From positions 62,001 through 126,000 of the forward strand of contig DATMES010000017.1 of assembly GCA_035556555.1 (NCBI GenBank): DNA of 64,000 nucleotides. The letters are read 5' to 3'. Made by a program: the position numbers and the translations under genes. Positions 22,617 through 32,900 of the stretch are shown piece by piece; the stretch's first letter is position 1; each line of letters starts with the position of its first letter. This stretch comes from Frankiaceae bacterium (GTDB lineage: Bacteria; Actinomycetota; Actinomycetes; BP-191). The notes beneath the pieces are model-generated. The model saw nothing but the letters and a program-made list of their open reading frames with translations, was not told where the DNA came from and did not search any database.

Positions 22617-23846
22617 ATGGGTCACGGTCACGGGCACGCGCCGGCGGCGTCGAGCCCGCGGGTACGCCGGCTGCTGCTGTTCGCGCTGGCGCCGTTCGCG
22701 GTCCTCACGCTGCTCGGCCTGGTGCTGCTCTGGCCCGGCGAGGCACCGGCGGCGAGGGACGGCCTCGGCGTCGCCACGGAGACCGTACGAGGCACCGTCG
22801 AGTCGACCGAGGCCGCGGCCTGCGACGAGGCCGGCGGCCCCGCCGACCAGCCGCTCGCCTGCACCCGCGCGCAGGTACGGCTGACGTCGGGGCCGGACAG
22901 GAGCGTCGTACCCCTGGTCCTCGGCAACGAGGACGGCTCGCTGCGGCTGAAGAAGGGCATGAAGCTCGTCCTCGGCATCGAGCCGTCCGCGCCGGTGGAG
23001 CTGCGCTACCGCGTCGTCGACGTGCAGCGCGGGCGGCCGCTGCTGGTGCTGGCACTGCTCTTCGCGGCCGCCGTCGTCGGGCTCGGCCGCTGGCGCGGGC
23101 TCGCCGCGCTGGCCGGCCTCGCGATCAGTCTCGGCGTGCTGGTGAAGTTCGTGCTGCCGGCGTTCCTCGAGGGCGCCAGCCCGCTGCCGGTGGCGGTGGT
23201 GGGCGCGGCGGCGATCATGTTCGTCGCGGTCTACCTGGCGCACGGGTTCACGGTGCGGACGTCGGTCGCGGTCCTCGGCACGCTGGTCAGCCTGGTGCTG
23301 ACGGGGGTCCTCGCGGCGGTGTTCGTGGCGGCCGGCGACTTCACGGGGATCGCGACGGAGGAGGCCAGCTTCATCCGCGCGGCGTACGGGCAGGTCGACG
23401 TCCACGGACTCCTGCTGGCGGGCATCGTCATCGGCTCGCTCGGCGTCCTCGACGACGTCACGGTGACGCAGGCGTCGGCGATCTGGGAGCTGCGCGCCGC
23501 CAACCCGGGCATGACCCCGCGCGAGCTGTACGGCGCGGGCGTGCGCATCGGCCGCGACCACATCGCCTCGACCGTCAACACGCTGGTGCTCGCGTACGCC
23601 GGCGCCTCGCTGCCGCTGCTGCTGCTCTTCGCGGTGTCGGGTGTCGGTGTCGGTGCGGCGCTGACCAGCGAGGTCATCGCGCAGGAGGTCGTCCGCACCC
23701 TCGTCGGCTCGATCGGGCTGGTCGCGTCGGTGCCGGTGACGACGGCGCTGGCGGCGTACGTCGCGACGCGCGACGCGGGCTGGACGCCGCCGCGCGACGC
23801 CGACGACGAGTGGCTCGGCAAGCTGCGCGAAGTCAGCGAGGACTGA
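22617..23846 (+). CDS. YibE/F-family membrane protein
   Basis: A 409-residue integral membrane protein. A short His-rich N-terminus (GHGHGHAP) precedes the first helix, then an extracytoplasmic domain (about residues 50-130), then about seven helices. Family landmarks are AVYLAHGFTVRTSVAVLGTL, GIVIGSLGVLDDVTVTQASA and GRDHIASTVNTLVLAYAGAS. The ATG at 22617 is preferred over GTG 22614. YibE/F proteins are of uncertain function, possibly transport. The His cluster may bind metal. Confidence 0.92.
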   Translation: MGHGHGHAPAASSPRVRRLLLFALAPFAVLTLLGLVLLWPGEAPAARDGLGVATETVRGTVESTEAAACDEAGGPADQPLACTRAQVRLTSGPDRSVVPLVLGNEDGSLRLKKGMKLVLGIEPSAPVELRYRVVDVQRGRPLLVLALLFAAAVVGLGRWRGLAALAGLAISLGVLVKFVLPAFLEGASPLPVAVVGAAAIMFVAVYLAHGFTVRTSVAVLGTLVSLVLTGVLAAVFVAAGDFTGIATEEASFIRAAYGQVDVHGLLLAGIVIGSLGVLDDVTVTQASAIWELRAANPGMTPRELYGAGVRIGRDHIASTVNTLVLAYAGASLPLLLLFAVSGVGVGAALTSEVIAQEVVRTLVGSIGLVASVPVTTALAAYVATRDAGWTPPRDADDEWLGKLREVSED

Positions 23847-23930
23847 CCGCGAGGGAACGCGGGCGGCGCCGTTAGAGAGGTGAACGGCGCCCAGCCGCCG
23901 GGATCGGCCCTACACCGAACCGGAGATTCC

Positions 23931-25691
23931 ATGCGCCGCAACGCCTTCGTGCTCGCGCTCGCCCTGGCCGCCCTCGGGGCGCCTGTCGTCAGCGCCGCGC
24001 CGCCCGTACCCGAGGTCAACAGCCTCACCACGATCCTGCCCCGCCCGTGCCTGCCCGAGCCCGGCAACGTGCACGAGGCCGAGTGGGCCGAGCGCGAGGG
24101 CTGGGCGGGCCCGGAGTACGAGCGCTACCCCGGCGCCTGCCAGCGGCTGCGCTACGTCTACGGCCCCATCACGGTCCGCCCGGGCCAGAACGACGTGCTC
24201 CTCGAGCCGGTCGTCGTGCACAAGCCCGGCTACGACGGCTTCATGACGCGGTTCGATCCGGACCTCGTCAAGGCCGCGGACGGCACGGTGCCGCCGATCG
24301 AGGAGATGCACCTGCACCACGGCGTGTGGCTGTCGGTGAACTCGTACGGCGAGGGGCTGCCGTTCGTCTTCGCGGGCGAGGAGAAGACGATCTTCTCGCT
24401 GCCGCGCGGCTTCGGGATGCCGGTCAAGGCGACCGACGACTGGGAGCTGCTGTACATGATCCACAGCGCCGTGCCGCAGCCGACGGAGGTGTACATCAGC
24501 TGGGACGTCGACTACGTCGCCAAGGACGCGGCGGCGGCGTACGGCATCAAGCCGGCGTACCCGATCTGGCTGGACGTGCGGCCGGGCTTCTACCCGGTGT
24601 TCAACGCGCAGCGCGGCTTCGGCACCAACGGCACCTGCACGTGGCCGAAGCAGAACTGCGCGGCGTTCGACCCGTACGGCGACGTCATCGCCGGCCAGGG
24701 CGCGCCGCCGAACAAGCCGGGCACCGACCTGCGGCTGCCGTCGCGCGGGGGCTCGGTGGGACGCATCTCGAACTTCCAGGGCGGCACGCTCGTCCATATG
24801 GCAGGACACCTGCACCCAGGCGGTGTGACCAATGAGGTGGACCTCGTGCGAGGCGGCCAGACGCGCCGCATCTTCACGAGCGAGGCGCTCTACTGGGACC
24901 GCACCGACCCCACGCAGACCGGAGGGCCGCCGACGTCGTGGGACTTCTCGCAGACGGTGTCGGCACTGCCCAACTGGGGCGTCCGCGTCGAGCCGGGCGA
25001 CGTCTTCCGCAGCAACGCGACGTACGACACCACGATCCAGTCGGTGTACGAGGCCATGGGCATCACGCTCGCCTGGATCTCGCCGGACACCCCGGCCGAC
25101 CAGCCGACGGCGCCGGGCGTCGACCCGTTCGCCGCGGACACCGTCCGCGACCCGTCGCTCGGCTGCACGTCGGGCGGCCTGCTCGCCGCGACGCCGACGC
25201 TCTGCGACAACGGCTGGGTGACCCACGGGCACCTGAAGGAGAACGACAACTTCGGCGGGCCCAGCGGCACGCTGGAGGCCGAGCGCGGCAGCGAGACCGA
25301 CCGCGTCGACATCGCGAGCTTCCTCTACGCGCCGGGCGACCTGTCGCTCGTCGCGATGACCGGCATCCCGACGGTGAAGCGCGGCTCGCAGCTGACGTTC
25401 ACCAACGCCGACGCGTTCGCGAACGTCTACCACTCGGTGACGTCGTGCGCGTGGCCGTGCACCGGGCAGACGGGGACGGCGTTCCCCGTCGCGGACGGCG
25501 CGACGAGCAGCGGCAGGCACATCGACTTCGACTCGAACGAGCTCGGCTTCGGCGTGCCCACGGTGTCGGCGGCGAAGAACTCCAACATCTGGGACCTCGA
25601 GATCGACTCGTCGTACCAGCCGGGCGAAGTGGTGACGTACTTCTGCCGCATCCACCCGTTCATGCGCGGCGCGTTCGAGGTGACGTCGTGA
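23931..25691 (+). CDS. Secreted Nod19/copper-monooxygenase-like protein with C-terminal cupredoxin
   Basis: A 586-residue exported protein. After a signal peptide (to about residue 22) comes a domain like plant stress-upregulated Nod19 and copper type II monooxygenases: IEEMHLHHGVWLSVN, AGEEKTIFSLPRGFGMPV, VYISWDVDYV, and later HMAGHLHPGGVTNEV and WVTHGHLKEND. The His pairs could bind copper. A cupredoxin-like domain ends the protein (about residues 470-586), with a likely ligand set His in YHSV and Cys, His, Met in YFCRIHPFM. The stop overlaps the next gene's GTG (GTGA). Together they may form a secreted redox pair. Confidence 0.85.
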   Translation: MRRNAFVLALALAALGAPVVSAAPPVPEVNSLTTILPRPCLPEPGNVHEAEWAEREGWAGPEYERYPGACQRLRYVYGPITVRPGQNDVLLEPVVVHKPGYDGFMTRFDPDLVKAADGTVPPIEEMHLHHGVWLSVNSYGEGLPFVFAGEEKTIFSLPRGFGMPVKATDDWELLYMIHSAVPQPTEVYISWDVDYVAKDAAAAYGIKPAYPIWLDVRPGFYPVFNAQRGFGTNGTCTWPKQNCAAFDPYGDVIAGQGAPPNKPGTDLRLPSRGGSVGRISNFQGGTLVHMAGHLHPGGVTNEVDLVRGGQTRRIFTSEALYWDRTDPTQTGGPPTSWDFSQTVSALPNWGVRVEPGDVFRSNATYDTTIQSVYEAMGITLAWISPDTPADQPTAPGVDPFAADTVRDPSLGCTSGGLLAATPTLCDNGWVTHGHLKENDNFGGPSGTLEAERGSETDRVDIASFLYAPGDLSLVAMTGIPTVKRGSQLTFTNADAFANVYHSVTSCAWPCTGQTGTAFPVADGATSSGRHIDFDSNELGFGVPTVSAAKNSNIWDLEIDSSYQPGEVVTYFCRIHPFMRGAFEVTS

Positions 25692-27553
25692 GGCGGGCGG
25701 CGGCGCTCGCCGTCCTCGCGGGCTCGCTCGTCGTCCCGCCGACGGCGGGCGCGATCGGGCCGGTGCCCTCGCCGATGCCGGGCTGCGGTCCGGTCGGCGT
25801 GACGGGAGGGGAGTGGCGCAGCTTCGGCAAGGACCTCTCCAACACGCGCCACCAGGAACGCGAGCGGGCCATCGCGCACGCGGACGTCCCGACCCTCGGG
25901 CCTGCGTGGACCTTCTCGTCGGTGGCGGCCGGTGGCGACGGCGACTTCACGGGTACGCCGGTCATCGCCGACGGCTGCCTCTACGTCGGCTCCAACCGCG
26001 GCTGGGTGTTCGCACTGAACGCCGACACCGGCGCGCTGGTGTGGAAGGCGCGGGTGCCCGACGGCGGCGGGGTCAACGCGTCGGTCGGCATCGCGGACGG
26101 CAAGGTGTACGCCGCCGTGTCGCGGACCGGGCGTCCGTACCTCGTGGCGTTCGACCAGGCGACCGGCGCGCAGGCATGGGCGACGCCACCGCTCGACACG
26201 CAGAACGGCGCCGACGTCTACGGCAGCCCGATCGTCTACAAGGGCGTGGTCTTCCTCGGCATCTCGGGCGGCTCGGCCGAGCTCGGCGACGAGGCCGATC
26301 GGTATGCCTTCCAGGGCTCGATCACGTTCACCGACGCGGCCACCGGCGCGCTGGTGAAGAAGACGTGGACGATCCACGCGCCCGACCAGCCCGCCGACGA
26401 CTACGCCGGCGCGACGGTGTGGTCCACGCCGGCCATCGACACGGCGACCGACCTCGCGTACGTCGGCGCCGGCAACCCGTTCAAGCCGCAGGCCGAGCAC
26501 GCGCACGCCAACGCCGTGCTGAAGGTCGACGTCGACCCGGCGAGCGCGTCGTTCGGCGAGATCGTCGGGTCGTACAAGGGCGACATCGACGAGTACGTCG
26601 ACTCGTCCGCGCTGCCCTGCGTGGACTTCACCGGCAACAACCCGCCGTACTACCCGCAGGGCATCGGCTCGTGCAGCGACCTCGACCTCGACTTCGGCGC
26701 GTCGCCGAACCTGTTCACCGACGCGACGGGCCGCAAGCTCGTCGGCGCGGGCCAGAAGTCGGGGATCTACCACGTGTTCGACGCGGTGACGATGGAGCGG
26801 GTGCGGACGACGGTCGTCGGCCCGCCGAGCCTCGTCGGCGGCATCGTCGGCTCCACGGCGCACGACGGCACCAGCGTCTACGGCCCCGTGACGCCCGCGG
26901 GCTACCTGTGGTCGATCGACGCCAAGGGCATGCAGCGGTGGGTGTCTCCGGTCGCCGACGGCGCGCACTGGGGCGAGCCGGTGACGGTCGCCAACGGCAT
27001 CGTCTACACCGTCGACCTCAAGGGCTTCCTCGACGCGTACGACGCCCGCACCGGCGCGCCGCTGCTGCACCGGCCGATCGTCGCGGGCTCGCAGACGGGC
27101 GCCGACCCGGCCGCGTCGTGGGGCGGCGTCGCGGTCGCGCGCAACACCGTCTACGCCGCCACCGGCATCACCGGTCTCGCGAACGGCTTCGTCGTGGCGT
27201 TCCGCCCCGGCGCGGGCGAGACGACTGTGCCGCCGCTCCCGCCGCTGCCCGGGGTGGACGGCGTCGGCCCGGCGATCGTGGCGGGCCCGGGCGGCTTCGC
27301 GACGACGTACGTCACGCCGGCGATGGTGACGCGCGTCGGCGGTCCGCTGTCGTTCGTCAACAACGACCTGCCGCAGCACGACGTCGTCGCCGTCGACAAG
27401 GCACCGGACGGCTCGCCGCTGTTCCGCACGCCGTTGATCGGCATCGGCGAGGTCACCCAGGTCACAGGCCTGGACCGCGTCGTGCCGGGGCGGACGTACG
27501 GCTTCTACTGCTCGATCCACCCGGGCATGAAGGGGACGCTCGCCGTCGTGTGA
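25688..27553 (+). CDS. Secreted PQQ-type beta-propeller with C-terminal cupredoxin
   Basis: A 621-residue exported protein. The signal peptide ends near TAGA. Residues about 40-510 form a PQQ-dehydrogenase-like propeller with repeats such as LYVGSNRGWVFALNADTGAL and VYTVDLKGFLDAYDARTGAP. A final cupredoxin-like domain (about 530-621) has the copper ligands His in PQHDVV and Cys, His, Met in YCSIHPGM. The GTG start overlaps the preceding gene. A propeller that oxidises a substrate and passes electrons to its own copper domain, or to the partner protein, is plausible. PQQ binding is not proven, since some repeats of this type bind no cofactor. Confidence 0.85.
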   Translation: MRRAAALAVLAGSLVVPPTAGAIGPVPSPMPGCGPVGVTGGEWRSFGKDLSNTRHQERERAIAHADVPTLGPAWTFSSVAAGGDGDFTGTPVIADGCLYVGSNRGWVFALNADTGALVWKARVPDGGGVNASVGIADGKVYAAVSRTGRPYLVAFDQATGAQAWATPPLDTQNGADVYGSPIVYKGVVFLGISGGSAELGDEADRYAFQGSITFTDAATGALVKKTWTIHAPDQPADDYAGATVWSTPAIDTATDLAYVGAGNPFKPQAEHAHANAVLKVDVDPASASFGEIVGSYKGDIDEYVDSSALPCVDFTGNNPPYYPQGIGSCSDLDLDFGASPNLFTDATGRKLVGAGQKSGIYHVFDAVTMERVRTTVVGPPSLVGGIVGSTAHDGTSVYGPVTPAGYLWSIDAKGMQRWVSPVADGAHWGEPVTVANGIVYTVDLKGFLDAYDARTGAPLLHRPIVAGSQTGADPAASWGGVAVARNTVYAATGITGLANGFVVAFRPGAGETTVPPLPPLPGVDGVGPAIVAGPGGFATTYVTPAMVTRVGGPLSFVNNDLPQHDVVAVDKAPDGSPLFRTPLIGIGEVTQVTGLDRVVPGRTYGFYCSIHPGMKGTLAVV

Positions 27554-27593
27554 TTCGCCTCCTGGGGGGCACGGGCTGGGTTAGCGTCGGCGG

Positions 27594-29537
27594 ATGCCCC
27601 CCAAGTCCGTGCCCCTCTGGGCGCGCATCCGCTACGCCCTCGACAACGCGCTGGCCCGCGGTGTCTCCACCGTCGCCGCGTGGCTCGGCCTGCTGTCGCT
27701 CGCCATCGTCATCTTCGCGGGCGTCGTGCTGCAGATCGCCGGGATCACCATCGACCCCGACACGGGCGAGCGGGCCGGCTTCGTCGAGGGCGTCTGGCTC
27801 AGCCTGCAGCGGACGCTGGACGCGGGCACAGGCGGCGGCGACGAGGGGTGGGCGTTCCGCGCGGTGTCGTTGACGGTGACGCTGGGCGGGCTGTTCGTCG
27901 TCACGGCGTTCATCGGTCTGATGGCGAACGGCATCGACCGCAAGCTCGAGCAGCTGCGCCGCGGCCGCTCGCTCGTCGTCGAGCAGGGGCACACCCTCGT
28001 CCTCGGCTGGTCGACGAAGCTGCCGACGATCCTGTCCGAGCTGTCCATCGCCAACGACAATCAGGCCTCGGCCGCGGTCGTGATCCTCGCCGACATGGAC
28101 AAGCAGGAGATGGACCAGGCCGTACGCCTCTGGGTCCCGAGGGGCTCTACTACTCGCGTGGTCTGCCGGACCGGGCGGCCGTACAACGTCGCCGAGCTGG
28201 CGGTCGTCCGACCCGAGTCGGCGCGCGCCGTCATCGTCCTCGGCTCCGATGACGACCCTGGCGGCGCGTACACGTTGAAGGCGGTGCTCGCGCTGCTGTC
28301 GGCGCAGGTGCCAGAGACCGCGCCACTCGTCGTCGAGGTGCACGACAGCAAGCGCGCCTCGGCGCTGCGCACCGCGACCGCCGGCCGCGTCCTGCCGGTC
28401 GTGTCGAGCGAGATCATCGCGCGCATCACCGCGCAGGTCTGCCGGCAGTCGGGGCTCTCGGCTGTCTACCAGGAGCTGCTCGACTTCGACGGCGACGAGA
28501 TCTACTTCGGCACCGACGACCGGCTGGCGGGGACGTCGTTCGGCGACGTGCTGCTCGCGTACGGCCGCTCGTCGGTCATCGGCATCCGCTCCGCCGGCGG
28601 CCAGGTACGGCTGGTGCCCGACATGGACACGATCCTCGCGAAGGGCGACCAGGTCGTCGCGATCTCGCGCGACGACGACACCGTCGTCTTCGACACCGAC
28701 CCCGCGATCGAGGACGTGCCGAGCATCGACCCCTCGGCGCGGGCGCCGCGCGCCGAGCACGTCCTCGTCCTCGGCTGGAACGACATGGGACCGCACCTGC
28801 TCAGCGAGCTCGACGCGTACGCCGTCGAGGGCGCGTCGGTCACGGTCCTCTGCGACCCGGCCGTCGGCGGCGCGCCCGGCGGCGGTCCGCGCAACCTGCT
28901 CGACGTCCGGGTGACCGAGGGCGACACGACCGACGAGGAGCTGCTCGGCAGGCTCGTCGCCGAACGCTGGCCCGACCACGTCGTCGTCCTCTGCTACCAC
29001 CAGCTGCCCGTCGCCGAGGCAGACGCGCGGACGCTGCTCAGCCTGCTGGAGCTGCGGCACATCTTCGGGCAGGGGAGCGGGCAGCCGGCGCCGACGGTCG
29101 TCGCGGAGCTGCTCGACGTCGACGACGTCGCGCTCGCGCCGGTGACCGCCGCCGACGACTTCGTCGTCAGCGAGAAGCTGACGAGCTACGTCCTCGCGCA
29201 GCTGTCCGAGAACCCCGAGCTGGCGCAGGTCTTCGAGGAGCTGCTCGCGGCCGGCGGCTGCGAGATCGCGATCCGCCACGCCGCCGACTACGTGCCCGCC
29301 GGCCCGGTGACGTACCGCCAGCTGGTCGCGCGGTTCCGCAGGCTCGGCGACGTCGTCATCGGCTACCGCGAGCGCGCCGCCGACGGCCGCGCGGGTCCGG
29401 TCGTCGTCAACCCGGCGAAGGACTCGCGGGTCGACGTCACCGAGCTGACCGAGGTCATCGCGCTGAACCGTCCCGCCGACGCGGTCGCCGAGCCCGTGGT
29501 GAAGAGGCCGCGCAAGTCGCGGCGCAAGGCGGCGTAA
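27594..29537 (+). CDS. CASTOR/POLLUX-like ion channel protein with RCK-type domains
   Basis: A 647-residue membrane protein. Two helices (about residues 25-48 and 88-110) flank a pore-like loop, followed by NAD-binding RCK-like domains with GHTLVLGWSTKLPTILSEL and later EHVLVLGWNDMGPHLLSEL. This matches the bacterial relatives of plant CASTOR/POLLUX nuclear ion channels, which are probably K+ or Ca2+ conducting and regulated by the cytosolic domains. The C-terminus is a basic tail (KRPRKSRRKAA). TTAGCGT about ten bases before the ATG suggests a leaderless transcript. Confidence 0.88.
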   Translation: MPPKSVPLWARIRYALDNALARGVSTVAAWLGLLSLAIVIFAGVVLQIAGITIDPDTGERAGFVEGVWLSLQRTLDAGTGGGDEGWAFRAVSLTVTLGGLFVVTAFIGLMANGIDRKLEQLRRGRSLVVEQGHTLVLGWSTKLPTILSELSIANDNQASAAVVILADMDKQEMDQAVRLWVPRGSTTRVVCRTGRPYNVAELAVVRPESARAVIVLGSDDDPGGAYTLKAVLALLSAQVPETAPLVVEVHDSKRASALRTATAGRVLPVVSSEIIARITAQVCRQSGLSAVYQELLDFDGDEIYFGTDDRLAGTSFGDVLLAYGRSSVIGIRSAGGQVRLVPDMDTILAKGDQVVAISRDDDTVVFDTDPAIEDVPSIDPSARAPRAEHVLVLGWNDMGPHLLSELDAYAVEGASVTVLCDPAVGGAPGGGPRNLLDVRVTEGDTTDEELLGRLVAERWPDHVVVLCYHQLPVAEADARTLLSLLELRHIFGQGSGQPAPTVVAELLDVDDVALAPVTAADDFVVSEKLTSYVLAQLSENPELAQVFEELLAAGGCEIAIRHAADYVPAGPVTYRQLVARFRRLGDVVIGYRERAADGRAGPVVVNPAKDSRVDVTELTEVIALNRPADAVAEPVVKRPRKSRRKAA

Positions 29538-29614
29538 CGGGGCGGCAGGAGACCCCGGGGAGATCACGAAGGAGGGGGAGCAGTGTCCCAGTCCCCTCAC
29601 CCTCTGGAGCTCCC

Positions 29615-29788
29615 ATGAAGTTGACTGCCCGTCTGCTGCTCGCCGGTGCGCTCGCCGCATCCACCTTCGCCGTCACCACGCCCGCGTCGGCCTGTGACGA
29701 CCCGCGCAAGGGCTGCGGCGGCTGCAAGCTCACGGTCGTGGAGTACCTCGACGGCTCGACCACCCGCCCCGTGTGGTGCTACAGCTAG
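29615..29788 (+). CDS. Tiny secreted cysteine-rich peptide
   Basis: A 57-residue product too short for usual gene finding. It has a good signal peptide (MKLTARLLLAGALAASTFAV, cleavage near ASA-CD). The mature 31 residues hold five cysteines, with the compact KGCGGCK motif and a final VWCYS. CTGGAG lies upstream of the ATG, and a hairpin follows the stop. Cleavage before the first Cys at SACD could alternatively indicate a weak lipobox. Function is unknown. Confidence 0.65.
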   Translation: MKLTARLLLAGALAASTFAVTTPASACDDPRKGCGGCKLTVVEYLDGSTTRPVWCYS

Positions 29789-29800
29789 CAGCCCGTACGA

Positions 29801-29855
29801 CACGAGGCCGGTGTCGCGGCGCCCATCCGGGAGCGTCCGCGGCGCCGGCCTCGTG
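29801..29855 (+). terminator. Hairpin after the tiny secreted peptide
   Basis: An 11-bp perfect stem (CACGAGGCCGG at 29801-29811 with CCGGCCTCGTG at 29845-29855) around a 33-base loop that can fold further. It lies 12 bases after the stop codon and before the regulatory block of the giant gene. Confidence 0.6.
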
Positions 29856-29867
29856 CTTGGCCCCCTA

Positions 29868-29888
29868 GGGACCTAAGTCACAAGTTCC
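29868..29888 (+). promoter_or_regulatory. Conserved upstream block of giant gene 1
   Basis: GGGACCTAAG followed by TCACAAGTTCC. The block at 40751-40771 reads GGGACCTCCG then ACACGAGTTCC, identical at 17 of 21 positions. It lies 124 bases upstream of the giant gene start (127 in the other copy). Conserved distance and sequence in otherwise diverged DNA point to a common operator or promoter. Confidence 0.6.
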
Positions 29889-29991
29889 GGGAATTTTCGC
29901 CCGATCCGCTCCCCAGAGCGGCTCGCCCGGACGATGCTGGCTGGACTGCGGCCCTCCTGGGTCGCGGCTTCCTCCTGAGGGGGTCCAGGAC

Positions 29992-32900
29992 ATGTCCGGA
30001 CGCACACTCGGCCGCGCTTCGTCTACCGACGGAGGACGTTCGCGCGCGAGATGGCTCCTGGCGTTCGGCATGCTCGCCTTCGGCGGTGTCCTCACCGCCG
30101 CCGCCGAGGCTGCCGACCCTCCGGCGTTCGCCGCGCAGGCGTCGATCACGCCGAAGCTCTACTACATCGGTGATGCCGCCGGGAGCGTCTATACGTTCAC
30201 GGTGAAGAACACCGGCTCGACCAACGGCATCGGCGCCGTCGAGATCAACCGCCCGACGAACGGCTGGGCGATCACGAGCTGCCCGACCGCGCCGACGGGC
30301 TGGTCCAAGACGGCGTCGTCGACGAAGTGCCGGTACAAGAGCGCGCCGACGTACGCCGACGACATCAAGCCCGGCAACGCCAAGACGTTCGCCGTCAAGG
30401 CGACCACCGCGCCCGGTGACGCCAACAGGACCGGCACGTGGTCCGTCGTCGTCAGCCGCTCGTACCACTTCGACAACACCAGCCTGCTCAAGGCCGCGAC
30501 GCCGTACGGCGCCGGCCTCGCCACGCGCCTCTACACCTTCGAGCTCACCACGGCGGTCGTGAGCGACACCGTGCGCACCCACGGCAGCGCCTGCCCGCCC
30601 GCGGACAAGACCGCGATCCTCGGCTCGGTCAAGACGATCGTCGTCTGCGGCAAGAACCGCGCCAACACCCGCCTGACGCCGACCGCGGCGTACTCGACGC
30701 TCGCCGGCACGATGATCAAGACGAAGGGGACGTTCGTCTCCGGCGCGGTCTCGCGCAACAGCGGCGTCGTCGTCCTCGCGCAGTGGAAGGACACGACGAT
30801 CACCGACGTGTTCGGCACCGGCAAGAAGATCGTCACGGGCGTCGGCGCCTCCGCCAACCGCACGTCGCCGCTGCGGTCGTTCACCGGTTACAGCGCCGAG
30901 AGCCAGCCGCCGGTCGGCGTCGCCGACGCCTACTCGGTCGACGAGGACACGCAGCTCGTCAAGGACAACCTGACCGGCGTGCTCGCCAACGACTCCGATC
31001 CCGAGGGCGACACGCTGTCGGTCACCAACCTCACGCAGCCGGCGAACGGCACGCTGACGCTGAACACCGCGGACGGGTCGTTCACGTACGACCCCGACCC
31101 CGACTTCCACGGCGTCGACACGTTCACGTACACCGCCAACGACACGCACTCCGACTCGTCCGTCGTCACGGTGACCATCACGGTCGACCCGGTCAACGAC
31201 GCGCCGGTCGGCACCGACGACACCAAGTCGACCGACGAGGACACCTCGGCGTCGGTCGACGTCCTCGACAACGACAGCGACGTCGACGGCAACGCCCTCG
31301 TCGTCTCCGCGGTCGACACCACCGGCACGACCGGCACCGTCACCAACAACGGCACCGACGTGACGTACGACCCGAACGGCCAGTTCGAGAGCCTCGGCAC
31401 CGGCCAGACCGCGACGGACACGTTCACGTACACCGTCTCCGACGGCAACGGCGGCACCGACACGCAGACGGTCACCGTGACGATCACCGGCGTCAACGAC
31501 GCGCCGGTCGCGGTGGACGACCCCGCCAGCACCGACGAGGCGAGCTCCGTCCTGATCGACGTGGACAACAACGACAGCGACGACGAGACGTCGTTCACCG
31601 TCACGAGCATCGACACGACCGGCACCGCGGGCACCGTCACGAACAACAACGACGGCACCGTGACGTACAACCCCAACGGCGCGTGGGAAGAGCTGGGCAA
31701 CGGTGAGGACGAGAACGACACGTTCACGTACACGATCACCGACGGCCAGGGCGCGACCGACACCGCGACCGTCACGGTCGACGTCAACGGCATCAACGAC
31801 GCGCCGGAGGCAGACCCCGACGCCGCGACCGTCGGCGAGGACTCGACCGGTGCGACCGTCAACGTCCTCGGCAACGACACCGACGCCGAGTCGCAGACGC
31901 TGACCGTCACCTCGATCGACACCACCGGCACGACGGGCACGGTCACCAACAACGGCACCGACGTGACGTACGACCCCGACGGCCAGTTCGAGCACCTCAC
32001 GACCAACACCGCGACCGACACGTTCACGTACACCGTGACCGACAGCCAGGGCGGCACCGACACCGAGACCGTCACCATCACGATCCAGGGCTCCAACGAC
32101 GCCCCGATCGCGGTGGACGACGCCGCGACCACCGACGAGGCGTCGGCCGTCATGGTCAGCGTGCTGACCAACGACAGCGACGCCGAGGGCGCGCTCACCG
32201 TCACCAGCATCGACACGACGGGGACGTCGGGCACCGTCACCAACAACAACGACGGCACCGTGACGTACAACCCCAACGGCGCCTGGGAAGAGCTCGAGAA
32301 CGGTGAGGACGCGGACGACACGTTCACGTACACCGTCACCGACGGCACCGGCGCCACCGACACCGCGACCGTCACGGTCGACGTCAACGGCATCAACGAC
32401 GCGCCCGTCGCGGCGCCCGACGGTCCGTCGGTCGGCGAGAACTCGACCGGCGCCGTCGTCGACGTCCTCGGCAACGACACCGACGCCGAGTCGCAGACGC
32501 TGACCGTCACCGGCATCAACGTCGCCGGCACGACCGGCACCGTGACCAACAACGGCACCGACGTGACGTACGACCCGAACGGCCAGTTCGAGTACCTCAC
32601 GACCGGCCAGACCGCGACGGACACGTTCACGTACACCGTGACCGACAGCCAGGGCGCCACCGACACCGAGACCGTGACCGTCACGATCCAGGGCGCCAAC
32701 GACAGCCCGGTCGCGGTCGACGACGGGTACAGCACGGACGAGGCGACGCAGATCGGGCCGCTCTCGGTCCTCACCAACGACACCGACGCCGAGGGCGCGG
32801 TGACGATCCTCAGCATCGACACGACCGGCACCGCCGGCCAGGTCACGAACAACAACGACGGCACCGTGACGTACAACCCGAACGGCGCCTTCGAGGACCT

